Assembly: GCF_002165135.1 (NCBI RefSeq)
Contig: NZ_NFZQ01000002.1
Span: forward strand, 416,345 to 480,344
Reading direction: 5' to 3'
Source of the DNA: Pseudomonas sp. SID14000
GTDB lineage: Bacteria; Pseudomonadota; Gammaproteobacteria; Pseudomonadales; Pseudomonadaceae
Length of the DNA: 64,000 nucleotides
Shown: one piece after another, positions 53,068 to 61,751 of the stretch
How positions within the stretch are numbered: the stretch's first letter is position 1
Layout of the letters: the number at the start of each line of letters is the position of its first letter
The notes under the pieces: generated by a model
Databases searched by the model: none
What the model was told of the DNA's origin: nothing
Seen by the model: the letters and a program-made list of their open reading frames with translations, nothing else
Translations under genes and position numbers: made by a program

Positions 53068-53335
53068 GCCTGTCAGATCGAGCGCCGCCCGCGCGGCGCT
53101 TCGCGGGGCAAGCCCGCTCCCACATTTGTTGCAACGTGCCAAACCTGTCAGGCCATGGTTGCCCGCTTTGTTGGCCTGACGAAACCTCCTCGTTGGCGCG
53201 GCTGCCGCCCCACCTATCTTCAGTCGTGCGCCAAGGCTGACAACCATGGCCTCACAGGCATGGCCACGTTGCAACAAATGTGGGAGCGGGCTTGCCCCGC
53301 GAAGCGCCGCGCGGGCGGCGCTCGATCTGACAGGC
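53068..53335. repeat. Long inverted repeat with perfect 71-bp arms
   Basis: 53068-53138 is the exact reverse complement of 53265-53335, and imperfect pairing continues inward to 53160 and 53241. The arms contain a REP-like core (GGGGCAAGCCCGCTCCCACA) plus an extra GC palindrome (GCGCCGCCCGCGCGGCGC). The 80-bp centre holds no gene. It lies just downstream of the stop of the flavin dehydrogenase gene. Confidence 0.9.
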
Positions 53336-53364
53336 GCTGCATTCCTTTCGGCATACAGGACCAA

Positions 53365-55077
53365 TCACTCATACCCCCGCACCCCGGCAATATGCCGCCC
53401 AGCTACATAGCCAAAGGTCAGCGCCGGGCCGAGGTTGATGCCACCCGACGGATACCAGCCGCCAAACACGCTGGCCATGTCGGTACCCGCAGCATACAGG
53501 CCTGCAATCGGCTGCCCGGCCTCATCCAGCACCCGGGCATTCCCGTCGGTGCGCAGCCCGGCAAAGGTGCCAAAGCAGCCGGGCTGCACCTTCACCGCAT
53601 AGAACGGCCCATGCTCGATGGGCGCCACGCAAGGGTTTGGCCCTTTGTGCTGCGGGTCGCCCTGCTTGCGGTTGAAGGGGGTGGAACCACGGCCGAAGGC
53701 CGGGTCCTGGCCGTTGCGGGCATGCTTGTTGAAATCGCTGACCGTGGCGCGCAACCCTACCGGGTCGATGCCACAGATCTCGGCCAGCTGTTCAAGGGTG
53801 GCGCCTTGCTTGAGATAGCCGCTGCGCACATGCGGCCACACCGGCAGCGGTGCCGGGCGGGCGTGGCCCAGGCCGTAGCGGCGCAGGAAGCGATGGTCGC
53901 AGACCAGCCACGAACACACCTCTTCGCCCTGCGGCACCGCCGCGACCATCGCCGATACATAGTCGTAGTAGCCGTGCGCTTCGTTGACGAAACGCTTGCC
54001 GTTGGCCAATACACCGATGATGCCCGGTTTGCCGCGTTCGATGATGTGCGGGAAATGTCCAACACTGCCGTCGCGGTGCGGCACTTGCGAAACCGGTGCC
54101 CAGGCCACCGGCGACTCCAGGTCGGTGGCGACCACGCCGCCGGCCGATTCGCCCAGGCGCAGGCCATCGCCCGAGCAGCCCTTGGGTGGCAGGGCCAGGT
54201 TGTCGTGGCCGCTGGCATCGCGCGGGAACAGTTGCCGGCGCCGGGCGTTGTCGTTGGGGAAACCACCCGCCGCGAGCACCACGGCCTTGGCACGAATCAA
54301 TTGCTCACCCAGCGGTGTTGCCACCAGCGCTCCCCGCACCTGGGCATCCTCGAGCAGCAGGCGTTTGGCTGGTGCTGACTCCTGCAGGTGCACGCCCAGG
54401 TCCTGCGCCGATTTGGCCAGGCGGGCCACCAGCGCTACGCCGTTGACCAAATGCATCGCCTGGCCATACCGGGCCAGGTGGTACAAGTGGCGGCCGAAGC
54501 GTTTGCACACGTGCAGCAAGGCCTTGGGCGAGCGGGTCATGTTGAGGAAGGCGGCAAGGTCGGCACCGGCCATGATCGGCATGCCCATGAACGAGGTTTC
54601 GCGCAGGGTCTTGCGCAGGCGTGGCAGTAGCGCGCCAACTTCGCGGGCATCATAGGGGGCGGCGATCACCTGATGCCCGCCCTCGGCCGAACCCGGTGTG
54701 TCGCCATGCATGTCGGGGATGCCATTGCCGTCGGCAAACTGCAGTGCCGTGTGCTTTTCGAAAAACGCCACCATGTGCGGGCACGCCTCGAGAAAGGCGT
54801 CGACGCGCTCGGCGTTGTAATACGCCCCCAGTTCATTGCGCAGGTAGGTGCGCGGCTGCTCGATGTCTTCCTCGATGCCGGCCCGGCGTGCCAGCGGGTT
54901 GCGCGGTACCCAGGCCCAGCCGCCGGACCAGGCAGTGGCGCCACCGAATACTGGCTCTTTCTCTACCACGATCACCTTCTGTCCATGCCAGGCGGCCGTC
55001 ACGGCCGCAGCCAGCCCGGCGGCACCAGAACCTATGACCAGTACATCGCATTCGGCTTTGAAGGGAGCGGAAGGCAT
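53365..55077 (-). CDS. FAD-dependent dehydrogenase (fumarate reductase/3-ketosteroid dehydrogenase family)
   Basis: A 570-residue flavoprotein: N-terminal dinucleotide-binding motif VLVIGSGAAGLAAAVTAAWHG (residues 12-32), VVVLAAGGFPND in the middle, and a C-terminal GGWYPSGGINLGPALTFGYVAGRH typical of the fumarate reductase/3-ketosteroid-delta1-dehydrogenase family. It probably introduces or removes a C=C bond next to a carbonyl in the substrate of this catabolic cluster. Divergent from the IclR regulator, with an operator-like palindrome 24 bp upstream of its start. Confidence 0.88.
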   Translation of the reverse strand: MPSAPFKAECDVLVIGSGAAGLAAAVTAAWHGQKVIVVEKEPVFGGATAWSGGWAWVPRNPLARRAGIEEDIEQPRTYLRNELGAYYNAERVDAFLEACPHMVAFFEKHTALQFADGNGIPDMHGDTPGSAEGGHQVIAAPYDAREVGALLPRLRKTLRETSFMGMPIMAGADLAAFLNMTRSPKALLHVCKRFGRHLYHLARYGQAMHLVNGVALVARLAKSAQDLGVHLQESAPAKRLLLEDAQVRGALVATPLGEQLIRAKAVVLAAGGFPNDNARRRQLFPRDASGHDNLALPPKGCSGDGLRLGESAGGVVATDLESPVAWAPVSQVPHRDGSVGHFPHIIERGKPGIIGVLANGKRFVNEAHGYYDYVSAMVAAVPQGEEVCSWLVCDHRFLRRYGLGHARPAPLPVWPHVRSGYLKQGATLEQLAEICGIDPVGLRATVSDFNKHARNGQDPAFGRGSTPFNRKQGDPQHKGPNPCVAPIEHGPFYAVKVQPGCFGTFAGLRTDGNARVLDEAGQPIAGLYAAGTDMASVFGGWYPSGGINLGPALTFGYVAGRHIAGVRGYE

Positions 55078-55100
55078 CGCGGGATTCCTGTGTTGTTATT

Positions 55101-55113
55101 GGAACAATGTTCC
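55101..55113. promoter_or_regulatory. Operator-like palindrome GGAACAATGTTCC
   Basis: GGAAC-AAT-GTTCC, a 5-bp dyad with 3-bp spacer, lies just upstream of the flavin dehydrogenase. The same dyad recurs twice before the Gfo/Idh gene (56106-56152). A site for the IclR regulator between them is the simplest reading. Confidence 0.6.
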
Positions 55114-55272
55114 ACATTCTTATTGGCAGTGGATCGGCCCGCAAGGGTGTGATGACCATGTCAGACAAGTAATGGGCGATAACCGGACAGTTCGTGCTGC
55201 CCCGGCTGCGGCGGCTATCGGTGGTGTGGAATCATCTTCTAGAATTCGCAAAAAATTTCAGGGACCTGTGTC

Positions 55273-56049
55273 ATGGCTGGTAGTCAGATCGAACGCGCCT
55301 TCAGTCTTGTAGAAAGCCTTACCGGTGAGCCGCAGGGGCTGCCGTTGCAAACCCTGGCCGAGCGCCTGGACATTCCCAAAAGCGCCGCCCATCGCATGCT
55401 CACCGAACTGGTGCGGTTGGGCTATGTACGGCAGAACCGTGACAACAGCCGCTACCAGCTGTCGGCCAAGCTGGTGGCGCTGGGCTTTCGTTACCTGGCC
55501 AGCAGCGGTGCCGACATCATCCAGCCGATTCTCGACCGCCTGGCCCAGGACAGTGGCGAACTGGTGCGCCTTGGTGTGATCGACGGTGCCCGCCAGACCT
55601 GGATCGCCAAGTCCCAGGGCGCCCGTTCCGGGTTACGCTACGACCCGGACATGGGCCGCGACGCGCCGCTGTTCTATACCGCCTCCGGGCATGCCTGGCT
55701 GGCCAGCCTGGACGATGAGCAGGCGCTGCAGATGGTGTTGCGCCAGGGCATAGCCGACCCGGCGCAGTTCGGCCCGAATGCGCCTCGCTCCACCGACGAG
55801 CTGCTCACCTACCTGCACCGCGCCCGCGAGCGCGGCTATGCCTGGGTCGAGGAAACCTCGGCCATTGGCACTTCGGCCTTGGCTGCGGTGGTGCGCCGCC
55901 CGCAAAGTAACGAGGTGATCGGCGTACTGAGCATCGCCGGGCCCAGTGCGCGCCTGGCGCAAAACCGCCTGGCAGAGCTGGCGCCGCTGTTGCTGGCGGC
56001 AGCGGAGGAGCTGTCGGCGGCCAGCCGGGCCAGCGAGTTGTTCGCTTGA
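55273..56049 (+). CDS. IclR-family transcriptional regulator
   Basis: A 258-residue IclR regulator: winged HTH at residues about 5-65 (LPLQTLAERLDIPKSAAHRMLTELVRLGYV) and a C-terminal effector-binding domain (about 80-250; LRYDPDMGRDAPLFYTASGHAWLA, IAGPSARL). Located between a divergent flavin dehydrogenase and a downstream dehydrogenase-isomerase pair, all flanked by copies of the GGAACnnnGTTCC dyad, so it most likely controls both promoters. Confidence 0.94.
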   Translation: MAGSQIERAFSLVESLTGEPQGLPLQTLAERLDIPKSAAHRMLTELVRLGYVRQNRDNSRYQLSAKLVALGFRYLASSGADIIQPILDRLAQDSGELVRLGVIDGARQTWIAKSQGARSGLRYDPDMGRDAPLFYTASGHAWLASLDDEQALQMVLRQGIADPAQFGPNAPRSTDELLTYLHRARERGYAWVEETSAIGTSALAAVVRRPQSNEVIGVLSIAGPSARLAQNRLAELAPLLLAAAEELSAASRASELFA

Positions 56050-56105
56050 CGGTGCATTTCCGGTCGATTACCGCACAGTCTGTTCTGCCGGTTCTTCTGA
56101 AAAGC

Positions 56106-56152
56106 TGAACATGGTTCTAAATTGTCGAGTATGGATTGTGGAACATGGTTTC
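56106..56152. promoter_or_regulatory. Two operator-like dyads upstream of the Gfo/Idh gene
   Basis: TGAACATGGTTCT (56106-56118) and GGAACATGGTTTC (56140-56152) share the GAAC-N3-GTT(T)C dyad with the site at 55101, and lie 34 bp apart centre to centre in the 140-bp gap before the dehydrogenase gene. Confidence 0.6.
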
Positions 56153-56189
56153 AGAATCTATATGACAACAATGACAAGAGGACAGACTG

Positions 56190-57242
56190 TTGAACGCACC
56201 CCTTCGTATTGCCTTGATCGGCGTCGGCAACATGGGCCGCCAGCATTACCAGCATCTGCTCAATGTGCCGCAGGCGCAGCTGTGCGCCGTGGCCGACCCG
56301 GGCCCGCAGGCCGAGGCCTTCGCGGCCGAATGCGGCGTCCCCCGTTTTGCCGACCACCGCCAGATGCTGGAGCACGTGCGCCCCGAGGCAGTGATCATCG
56401 CCAACCCGAACAACCTGCATGTCGCCACCGCCCTGGATTGCGTCGAGGCTGGCGTACCGGTGCTGGTAGAAAAGCCGGTGGGCGTGCATCTGGATGAAGT
56501 CCGCGCGCTGGTGGAAGCCTCGCGCCGCCACAATGTACCGGTACTGGTGGGCCATCATCGCCGGCACAACCCGCTGATCGCCAAGGCTCACCAAGTGATT
56601 GCCGACGGCAAGCTGGGCCGGCTGATCAACGTCACCGCGCTGTGGCAGTTGCAAAAGCCCGATAGTTACTTTGAAACCCCCTGGCGCCGCGAGCCGGGTG
56701 CTGGCTTCCTGCTGACCAACCTGATCCATGACCTCGATCTGCTGCGCCACCTGTGCGGCGAGGTGGTACAGGTGCAGGCATTCACCCGTAACGATGTGCG
56801 CGGTTTTGCCAATGAAGACAGCGCGGCGGTGCTACTGCAGTTCGCCAATGGTGCGTTGGGTAGCCTGACCGGCTCCGACGCGGTGGCTGCGCCCTGGAGT
56901 TGGGAGCTGGATTCCGGCGAAAGCCCGGTATATCCGCGCCAGGATGGCCAGCCATGCTACCTGCTGGCCGGTACCGAAGGGGCGCTGAGCATTCCGCAAC
57001 TCAAGCGCTGGCACTATGCCGAGGCCGGGGCGGGCTGGCATACGCCGTTGTTGCAGAGTGAGGAAAGCATCCCGGTCGGCGAGGCATTGACCCTGCAGTT
57101 GCAGCACTTCGTGCGGGTTGCCCGGGGCGAACAGGCGCCGCTGATCGATGCCGCCGACGGTGGCCGCACCCTGGCGCTGATCGAGGCGATCCGCCAGGCA
57201 GCGGAAAGTGGCCGGGCCTGTGCGCCCGAGCAAATTGCCTGA
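56190..57242 (+). CDS. Gfo/Idh/MocA-family NAD(P)-dependent oxidoreductase
   Basis: A 350-residue protein: nucleotide-binding motif IALIGVGNMGRQHY (residues 7-20), the family EKP motif (VLVEKPVG) with the conserved Lys, and a catalytic His region LTNLIHDLDLLRHL. These enzymes oxidise or reduce hydroxyl groups of sugars, inositols or cyclic polyols. Start is TTG at 56190 (reads MNAPLRIALIG), with AGAGGAC upstream. Followed by the TIM-barrel gene after 14 bp. Confidence 0.92.
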   Translation: MNAPLRIALIGVGNMGRQHYQHLLNVPQAQLCAVADPGPQAEAFAAECGVPRFADHRQMLEHVRPEAVIIANPNNLHVATALDCVEAGVPVLVEKPVGVHLDEVRALVEASRRHNVPVLVGHHRRHNPLIAKAHQVIADGKLGRLINVTALWQLQKPDSYFETPWRREPGAGFLLTNLIHDLDLLRHLCGEVVQVQAFTRNDVRGFANEDSAAVLLQFANGALGSLTGSDAVAAPWSWELDSGESPVYPRQDGQPCYLLAGTEGALSIPQLKRWHYAEAGAGWHTPLLQSEESIPVGEALTLQLQHFVRVARGEQAPLIDAADGGRTLALIEAIRQAAESGRACAPEQIA

Positions 57243-57256
57243 CTTGCCTGGTGACC

Positions 57257-58075
57257 ATGATGACTGATCGAATTTTCTCCCTGGCAGCGCTGACGGTACT
57301 TGAAATGTCCCCGCCGGACATGGTCGAGGCTGCAGCCCGCGCCGGTTACAGCCACGTTGGCCTGCGCCTGGTGCCGGCCACCGAGCAGGAACAGCATTTT
57401 CCGCTGATGGCCGATGCCGACCTGCGCCGGCAGACCCAGGCGCGCCTGCGCGACACTGGCATCAAGGTGCTCGACCTGGAAATCCTGCGGCTCAAGCCGG
57501 ACACCGCTGTGGTCGATTTCGAGCCGATTCTGGCGGTGGGTGCCGAGCTGGGTGGCACGGAGCTTCTGGTGGCCGGCAACGATCCGGATGAAGCGCGTCT
57601 GACCGAGCGCTTTGCCGCGCTGTGCGACCTGGCGGCAGGCTACGGCATTTATCCGCACTTGGAATTCATGCCCTGGACAGATGTGCGTGACCTGCCTGGG
57701 GCCATGCGTGTGGTGGCCAATGCCGACCGCGCCAATGGCTGCGTTCTGGTGGATGCCTTCCACTTCAACCGTTCCGGCGCTTCTCTGGACGATCTGGCGC
57801 AACTGGCACCGCAGCGCATGCGCTATGCCCAGCTGTGCGACGTTGCCGGCCCGGTGCCGACCGACATGGACGAGATCCTGCGCCAGGCACGCAACGAGCG
57901 GCGCTTTCCGGGCGAGGGCGATGCCGATCTGGTCGGCCTGTTGCGCGGCTTGCCGCCAAGTGTGCCGTTGAGCCTGGAGATCCCCACACGGCAGTTGCTG
58001 GAACAGGGCATAAGCGGCGAACAGCGTGCGCGCATGGCGCTGGAGAAGGCCATGGCAGTGTTGGCCAGAGTCTGA
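57257..58075 (+). CDS. Sugar phosphate isomerase/epimerase-like TIM-barrel protein
   Basis: A 272-residue protein of the xylose-isomerase-like (AP_endonuc_2) TIM-barrel fold. Metal-ligand candidates are Glu in LEFMPWTD, Asp and His in VLVDAFHFNRSG, and Glu in LSLEIPTRQ. Start ATG 57257 preferred; a GTG at 57251 and an ATG at 57260 are alternatives. Together with the Gfo/Idh enzyme this is a common pairing for oxidation and isomerisation of polyols or keto-sugars. Substrate unknown. A REP unit follows. Confidence 0.88.
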   Translation: MMTDRIFSLAALTVLEMSPPDMVEAAARAGYSHVGLRLVPATEQEQHFPLMADADLRRQTQARLRDTGIKVLDLEILRLKPDTAVVDFEPILAVGAELGGTELLVAGNDPDEARLTERFAALCDLAAGYGIYPHLEFMPWTDVRDLPGAMRVVANADRANGCVLVDAFHFNRSGASLDDLAQLAPQRMRYAQLCDVAGPVPTDMDEILRQARNERRFPGEGDADLVGLLRGLPPSVPLSLEIPTRQLLEQGISGEQRARMALEKAMAVLARV

Positions 58076-58111
58076 CTGATAAAACGCGGCGCATTGCACG
58101 GGCTATCGCCC

Positions 58112-58139
58112 GTATTCGCGGGCACGCCCGCTCCCACAG
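58112..58139. repeat. Single REP unit
   Basis: TATTCGCGGGCACGCCCGCTCCCACAG-type unit between the isomerase gene and the convergent transporter gene. Confidence 0.75.
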
Positions 58140-58233
58140 AGCTGCACATGATTCACTGACTTGGCAGGGGCCTTGTGCGAGCGCATGTCTTGAGTCAGGC
58201 GCGGCCCCCACACAGTGCGTGTATCAGATTGCT

Positions 58234-58260
58234 CAAAAAAAGGGCCCGCAAGGGCCCCGT
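58234..58260 (-). terminator. Rho-independent terminator of the MFS transporter gene
   Basis: Read on the minus strand, GGGCCC-TTGC-GGGCCC is followed by at least seven T. It lies about 20 bp after the transporter stop. This is the best intrinsic terminator in the window. Confidence 0.85.
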
Positions 58261-58281
58261 AGAGGAAAGTGGCCAGCGCGG

Positions 58282-59607
58282 TCAGGCGCGCTCGATCTTG
58301 CGCGGCGCCATGAAGTACATCCACACCAGCGCCAGGAAGTACATCGCCGGAATCATGGTGAACAACACGGCATAGTTGTTATTGGTAGCGGTCAGCACGC
58401 TACCGACGATCTGCGTCATGAACATCCCGCCAATTGCCGCGCACATGCTGCCGAAACCGAACACAGTGCTCACCAGGTGCTTGGGCGTGTAGTCCATCAC
58501 CAGGCTCCAGATATTCGCCGTCCACGCCTGATGCGCACCCACCGCCAGCGAGATGGCCGCCACCGCGACCCACAGGCCACTGGCGTTGGCCGCAAGCATG
58601 ACGCTGACCATGGTGCAGGCGAAGATCAACATCGACACCAGCCGCGCCGTGGTGGCGCGCACGCCACGGCCGATCAGCCAGGAAGACAGGATACCGCCGC
58701 CGATGCTGCCGAAGTCCGCCGTCAGCCAGATGATGATCAGCGGGATGCCCATCTGGGTCACGTTGATGCCCAGGCTGTACTGCTGGTTGAGGAACGGCGG
58801 CAGCCAGTACAGGTAGAACCAGAACACCGGCGCGGTAATCGCATAAGCCACCGCGAACGCCCAGGTACCACGCAGGCGCAGGATGCGGCTGAACGGTACG
58901 CGGGTTGGCTCGGGTTCGTCGTCCTGCTGGATGTATGCCACCTCGCTCTGGCGCACGCGTGGATGATCCTCAGGGTTGTAGTACTTCAGCAGCCACAGCA
59001 CCACCCACACCAGGCCAAGGCTGCCCATGGCAATGAACGCGGCCTGCCAGCCCCATACGGCCAGAATCAGCGGCAGCAGGGCTGGCGTGACCATGGCGCC
59101 GACGTTGGTGCCGGCATTGAACAGGCCGGTGGCGATGGCCCGTTCGCCAGCCGGGAACCACAGGCGCACGGTCTTCACGCAGGCCGGGTAGTTGGCGGCC
59201 TCGGTCAGGCCGAGGATGAAGCGGCAGACCATGAAGCCGGCGGCTGAAGTGGCCAGGCCATGGGCGCCGGTGGCCAGGCTCCACAGCAGCACGGCGAAGA
59301 AGAACGCGCGTTTTACCCCGACCTTGTCGATCAGCCGGCCTTGCAGCAGGAAGCCGATCGCGTAGCCGACCTGGAACCAGAAGTTGATGTTGGCGTAGTC
59401 CATCGCCGTCCAGCTCATTTCCTTGGCCAGGACGGGCTGCATGATGCCGAGCGCGGCACGGTCGATGTAGTTCAGGGTGGTGGCGAAGAACACCAGGGCA
59501 AGCATGCCCCAACGGGTCTTGCCGACGCCGAAGGCGCCGCGAAGCTTGTCGCCGATCGAACCCTGGGGCATCCGGGGGGCGGCGGGGGTGATCTTGGAGT
59601 GGTTCAT
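58282..59607 (-). CDS. MFS transporter (anion:cation symporter-like)
   Basis: A 441-residue MFS permease with 12 predicted helices from ATG 59607. The loop after TM2 reads GRLIDKVGVKRAF, matching the G-x-x-x-D-x-x-G-x-[RK] signature, and the TM4 region GLTEAANYPACVKTVRLWFP is typical of the ACS subfamily that imports sugar acids and related organic anions. It probably brings in the substrate of the IclR-controlled cluster, convergent with it. No GGAAC dyad is seen near its own start. Confidence 0.9.
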   Translation of the reverse strand: MNHSKITPAAPRMPQGSIGDKLRGAFGVGKTRWGMLALVFFATTLNYIDRAALGIMQPVLAKEMSWTAMDYANINFWFQVGYAIGFLLQGRLIDKVGVKRAFFFAVLLWSLATGAHGLATSAAGFMVCRFILGLTEAANYPACVKTVRLWFPAGERAIATGLFNAGTNVGAMVTPALLPLILAVWGWQAAFIAMGSLGLVWVVLWLLKYYNPEDHPRVRQSEVAYIQQDDEPEPTRVPFSRILRLRGTWAFAVAYAITAPVFWFYLYWLPPFLNQQYSLGINVTQMGIPLIIIWLTADFGSIGGGILSSWLIGRGVRATTARLVSMLIFACTMVSVMLAANASGLWVAVAAISLAVGAHQAWTANIWSLVMDYTPKHLVSTVFGFGSMCAAIGGMFMTQIVGSVLTATNNNYAVLFTMIPAMYFLALVWMYFMAPRKIERA

Positions 59608-59883
59608 AAACTGCTCGTTTCTTGAAATTGTATTCAGCTGCGGTGCTACGGATACGTGACCGGATTCCCAGGCAGGGGGCACGCAAGGCCGGTGCATGGT
59701 GAGCAGTGAAGGCGGCAGCGTCAATTCAAGGGAGGGGCTAGTGTTCGGTTATCGAACGGTTGCGTTGGCCTGCGGGTGAGGCAACGGGTCAACGTATATT
59801 GAGGGTAGATGGCGTGGCCCCTGGTTGCTCAATACCGCAAGCAGGTCGTGTTCTGGGTGGGGCATAAATTGTCGCTAGAGCAA

Positions 59884-60261
59884 TCAGAACCATACAGTTG
59901 CCCAGCGTTCGACCTCCATGCGGCCGTATTGCTGAATCCAGATTTGAAGGGTTTTGTGTAAAGTGCTTTTCGCTTCTACCACTTCACCGGTATACGGGTT
60001 TATGTAGTATTTGCTTTGCCGCGACCTGAAACGTGGGAGTGGTGGAAGTGGTAACCACGGGTGTTGAGTTTTGTTGCTTTCACATTCACTAATGGCCAGG
60101 ACATGGGATAAGTCGAATTGGTATTCATCAAGCAGCGCGTGGAGTTTGCTTTCGAATTCAAATTCGCGTTTTAGGTGGGGGTTGATTTTTATGAAGTAGA
60201 GTTCGGACTTTTTGGCAGCGAGAAGGCGCTCGAGTGCACGAAATTCAGCAAGTCTGGACAT
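59884..60261 (-). CDS. MvaT/H-NS-family nucleoid protein, divergent
   Basis: A 125-residue protein aligning with MvaT over its whole length: N-terminal oligomerisation helix (LKREFEFESKLHALLDEYQFDLSHV against LKKELEFEEKLRTLMGTYQKSLRDV) and C-terminal DNA-binding domain (YYINPYTGEVVEAK ... HKTLQIW ... VERWATVW). MvaT binds AT-rich DNA through R80, G99 and N100. The Arg is kept (R81) but the Gly-Asn pair is T100-L101, so DNA binding may be altered or lost. The gene lies in AT-richer DNA beside a type VI effector module. Start ATG 60261. Confidence 0.8.
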   Translation of the reverse strand: MSRLAEFRALERLLAAKKSELYFIKINPHLKREFEFESKLHALLDEYQFDLSHVLAISECESNKTQHPWLPLPPLPRFRSRQSKYYINPYTGEVVEAKSTLHKTLQIWIQQYGRMEVERWATVWF

Positions 60262-60601
60262 GTCGTGTCTCCATCGGTTGATGGATGTAGTGTCAGTGGG
60301 TGTTAAGTGGGAATGCAAGCAATGAAATAATTTGTGAATGTTTTTAGGTGCCTATGGTGGTGTTGCCGTTATTGGGCCTGTTTGGTTTTTAGTTGCCTGT
60401 GTAAGTATATTCCTACCCGGCGACATTTTTTGAAATAGAGCAAGTTGGTATGGGCATGCTGGTGGGAGTTGGCTTGCCGGTGATGGGCCGCAGGGCGGCC
60501 CAGAAGGCTCGACTGACAGGCTTCAGCCTAAGGACCTGTTTCTGTCCGGGATTTGATTGCGGCTGTTCAACCGCTATCGTCGAAGTGGCTGGCTTATGCT
60601 G
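60262..60601. other. AT-rich gap without a gene
   Basis: 340 bp holding no convincing gene. Noticeably AT-rich between 60300 and 60440. A hairpin GGGCCGCAGGGCGGCCC at 60484-60500 may end transcription of the minus-strand effector module. The promoter of the MvaT-like gene should lie in the AT-rich part. Confidence 0.5.
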
Positions 60602-60859
60602 TCAATCAATGAGCCAGCCTGGATCTCCCTCAATCAGAGTCCCTCCGTGGCTGGTTGTGTCTCCTTCCCTGGCCGCTGGTTGTCCCTCGATGATCGTGCA
60701 GGCAGCGCCTGTTTCGATGACAGCACCGCAACTGATGCGGTCGCCCACACGTGCGACGGCTCTGCCATCGACGAATGTTGCGCTAGCACCTGTTTTCACG
60801 TTGCCGTCGCCATGGAGCGGGCAGCTATGACGGTGACCTACGAGTACGATTGGTTTCAT
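60602..60859 (-). CDS. PAAR-domain type VI secretion spike-tip protein
   Basis: An 85-residue PAAR protein made only of the domain: HSCPLHGDGNVKTGA and VARVGDRISCGAVIETGA repeats with His/Cys residues for the zinc site and the closing TSHGGTLIEGDPGW. It sharpens the VgrG spike and helps load effectors. Its ATG overlaps the stop of the DUF6708 gene (ATGA), so effector, DUF6708 protein and PAAR are co-translated. No VgrG is in view; it could lie beyond the right edge. Confidence 0.92.
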   Translation of the reverse strand: MKPIVLVGHRHSCPLHGDGNVKTGASATFVDGRAVARVGDRISCGAVIETGAACTIIEGQPAAREGDTTSHGGTLIEGDPGWLID

Positions 60860-61749
60860 TTGCGCTTCCTTTTGCTTGGTCGGAGAGGTGCCTCTTCGAA
60901 GGCTTCTGGGGGCGGTGGGGCTGCTCTGACGTTGAACAGTCGACAGACGCCGTACCAGCAGATGGCGACGGAGAGGTTGTAAGGGAACAGCACGGCCCAG
61001 AACGGTAATTGCCAGTTCTTCTTGCCTTGCATTTCACCGGGTTCGCCGGTTCGCCAAGGGGCGTAGTGGCGCCAGGCTTCTGCCGGGGTCAGGCAGATGG
61101 CGTGAAGCGGCCTGTGCCACCAGTTGGGTTCGCCAGGTGGGGGAAGTTTGTCCGGGCCGTGCTCCATGAAGTGGCGGAGGTATTCCCAGACTTCGGCGAC
61201 GTGCTTGACGCCGGGTTCGGTGGGTTCGTTGCTGTCGACCCAGAGGCAATCCTTTTGGTGAAGGCTGCCGTCCTTTCGGCGAGGGGCAAAGGCGAGGGCG
61301 TAGCTAGTGCTGAACGATGAACCGCCAAATTCAGTACGTTTAAAAATACCTCCGCCGGTATTATTCCAATCAAAAATTATTAATTTTCTCAAGCGTTGAT
61401 AGTAGATTTTTTGAGTTTTCCGGTTAAGGCATAAACTTGATAATCGTTTTATGAAATATATCCGATAAACTAGGAACGGAAGGAAGATGAACGGCCCAAG
61501 CGCTGTTCCGGTGATCAAGATAGGGTTGAAGGTAGATGGCTTCCAGGCTTTGTCGGATAGTAGGACAGGGTAGAATCCGATCATCAGTGCGAGGATCAAT
61601 GCACAGTACAGCTTTCCCATGAATACAGAGTCTGTTACCCAAGGATTTCGTAGGTATAGAATATTTTCGGAAAAGCTTAATAACTGTCCGTTAATAGCAG
61701 GTTTATGACCTGAGTCGGATGTTGTGTTGAATAGCCAAATGGTTGCCAT
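60856..61749 (-). CDS. DUF6708-type membrane protein (candidate immunity or accessory protein)
   Basis: A 297-residue protein with two central transmembrane helices (YCALILALMIGFYPVLLS and FNPILITGTALGPFIFLPFLVYRI) and a third near the C-terminus (WAVLFPYNLSVAICWYGVCRLF). The core with PWRTGEPGEMQG and a Trp-rich middle fits the DUF6708 group found beside PAAR and type VI effector genes. It starts two bases after the effector stop. Lower GC than the genes further left. Immunity against the neighbouring pore-forming effector is a reasonable inference, not shown. Confidence 0.75.
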   Translation of the reverse strand: MATIWLFNTTSDSGHKPAINGQLLSFSENILYLRNPWVTDSVFMGKLYCALILALMIGFYPVLLSDKAWKPSTFNPILITGTALGPFIFLPFLVYRIYFIKRLSSLCLNRKTQKIYYQRLRKLIIFDWNNTGGGIFKRTEFGGSSFSTSYALAFAPRRKDGSLHQKDCLWVDSNEPTEPGVKHVAEVWEYLRHFMEHGPDKLPPPGEPNWWHRPLHAICLTPAEAWRHYAPWRTGEPGEMQGKKNWQLPFWAVLFPYNLSVAICWYGVCRLFNVRAAPPPPEAFEEAPLRPSKRKRK

Positions 61750-61751
61750 GA

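Noticed and set aside
53152..54378. Plus-strand frame overlapping the inverted repeat and the flavin dehydrogenase
   Set aside because: It is antisense to the dehydrogenase, and its first part lies in the repeat. No coding features.
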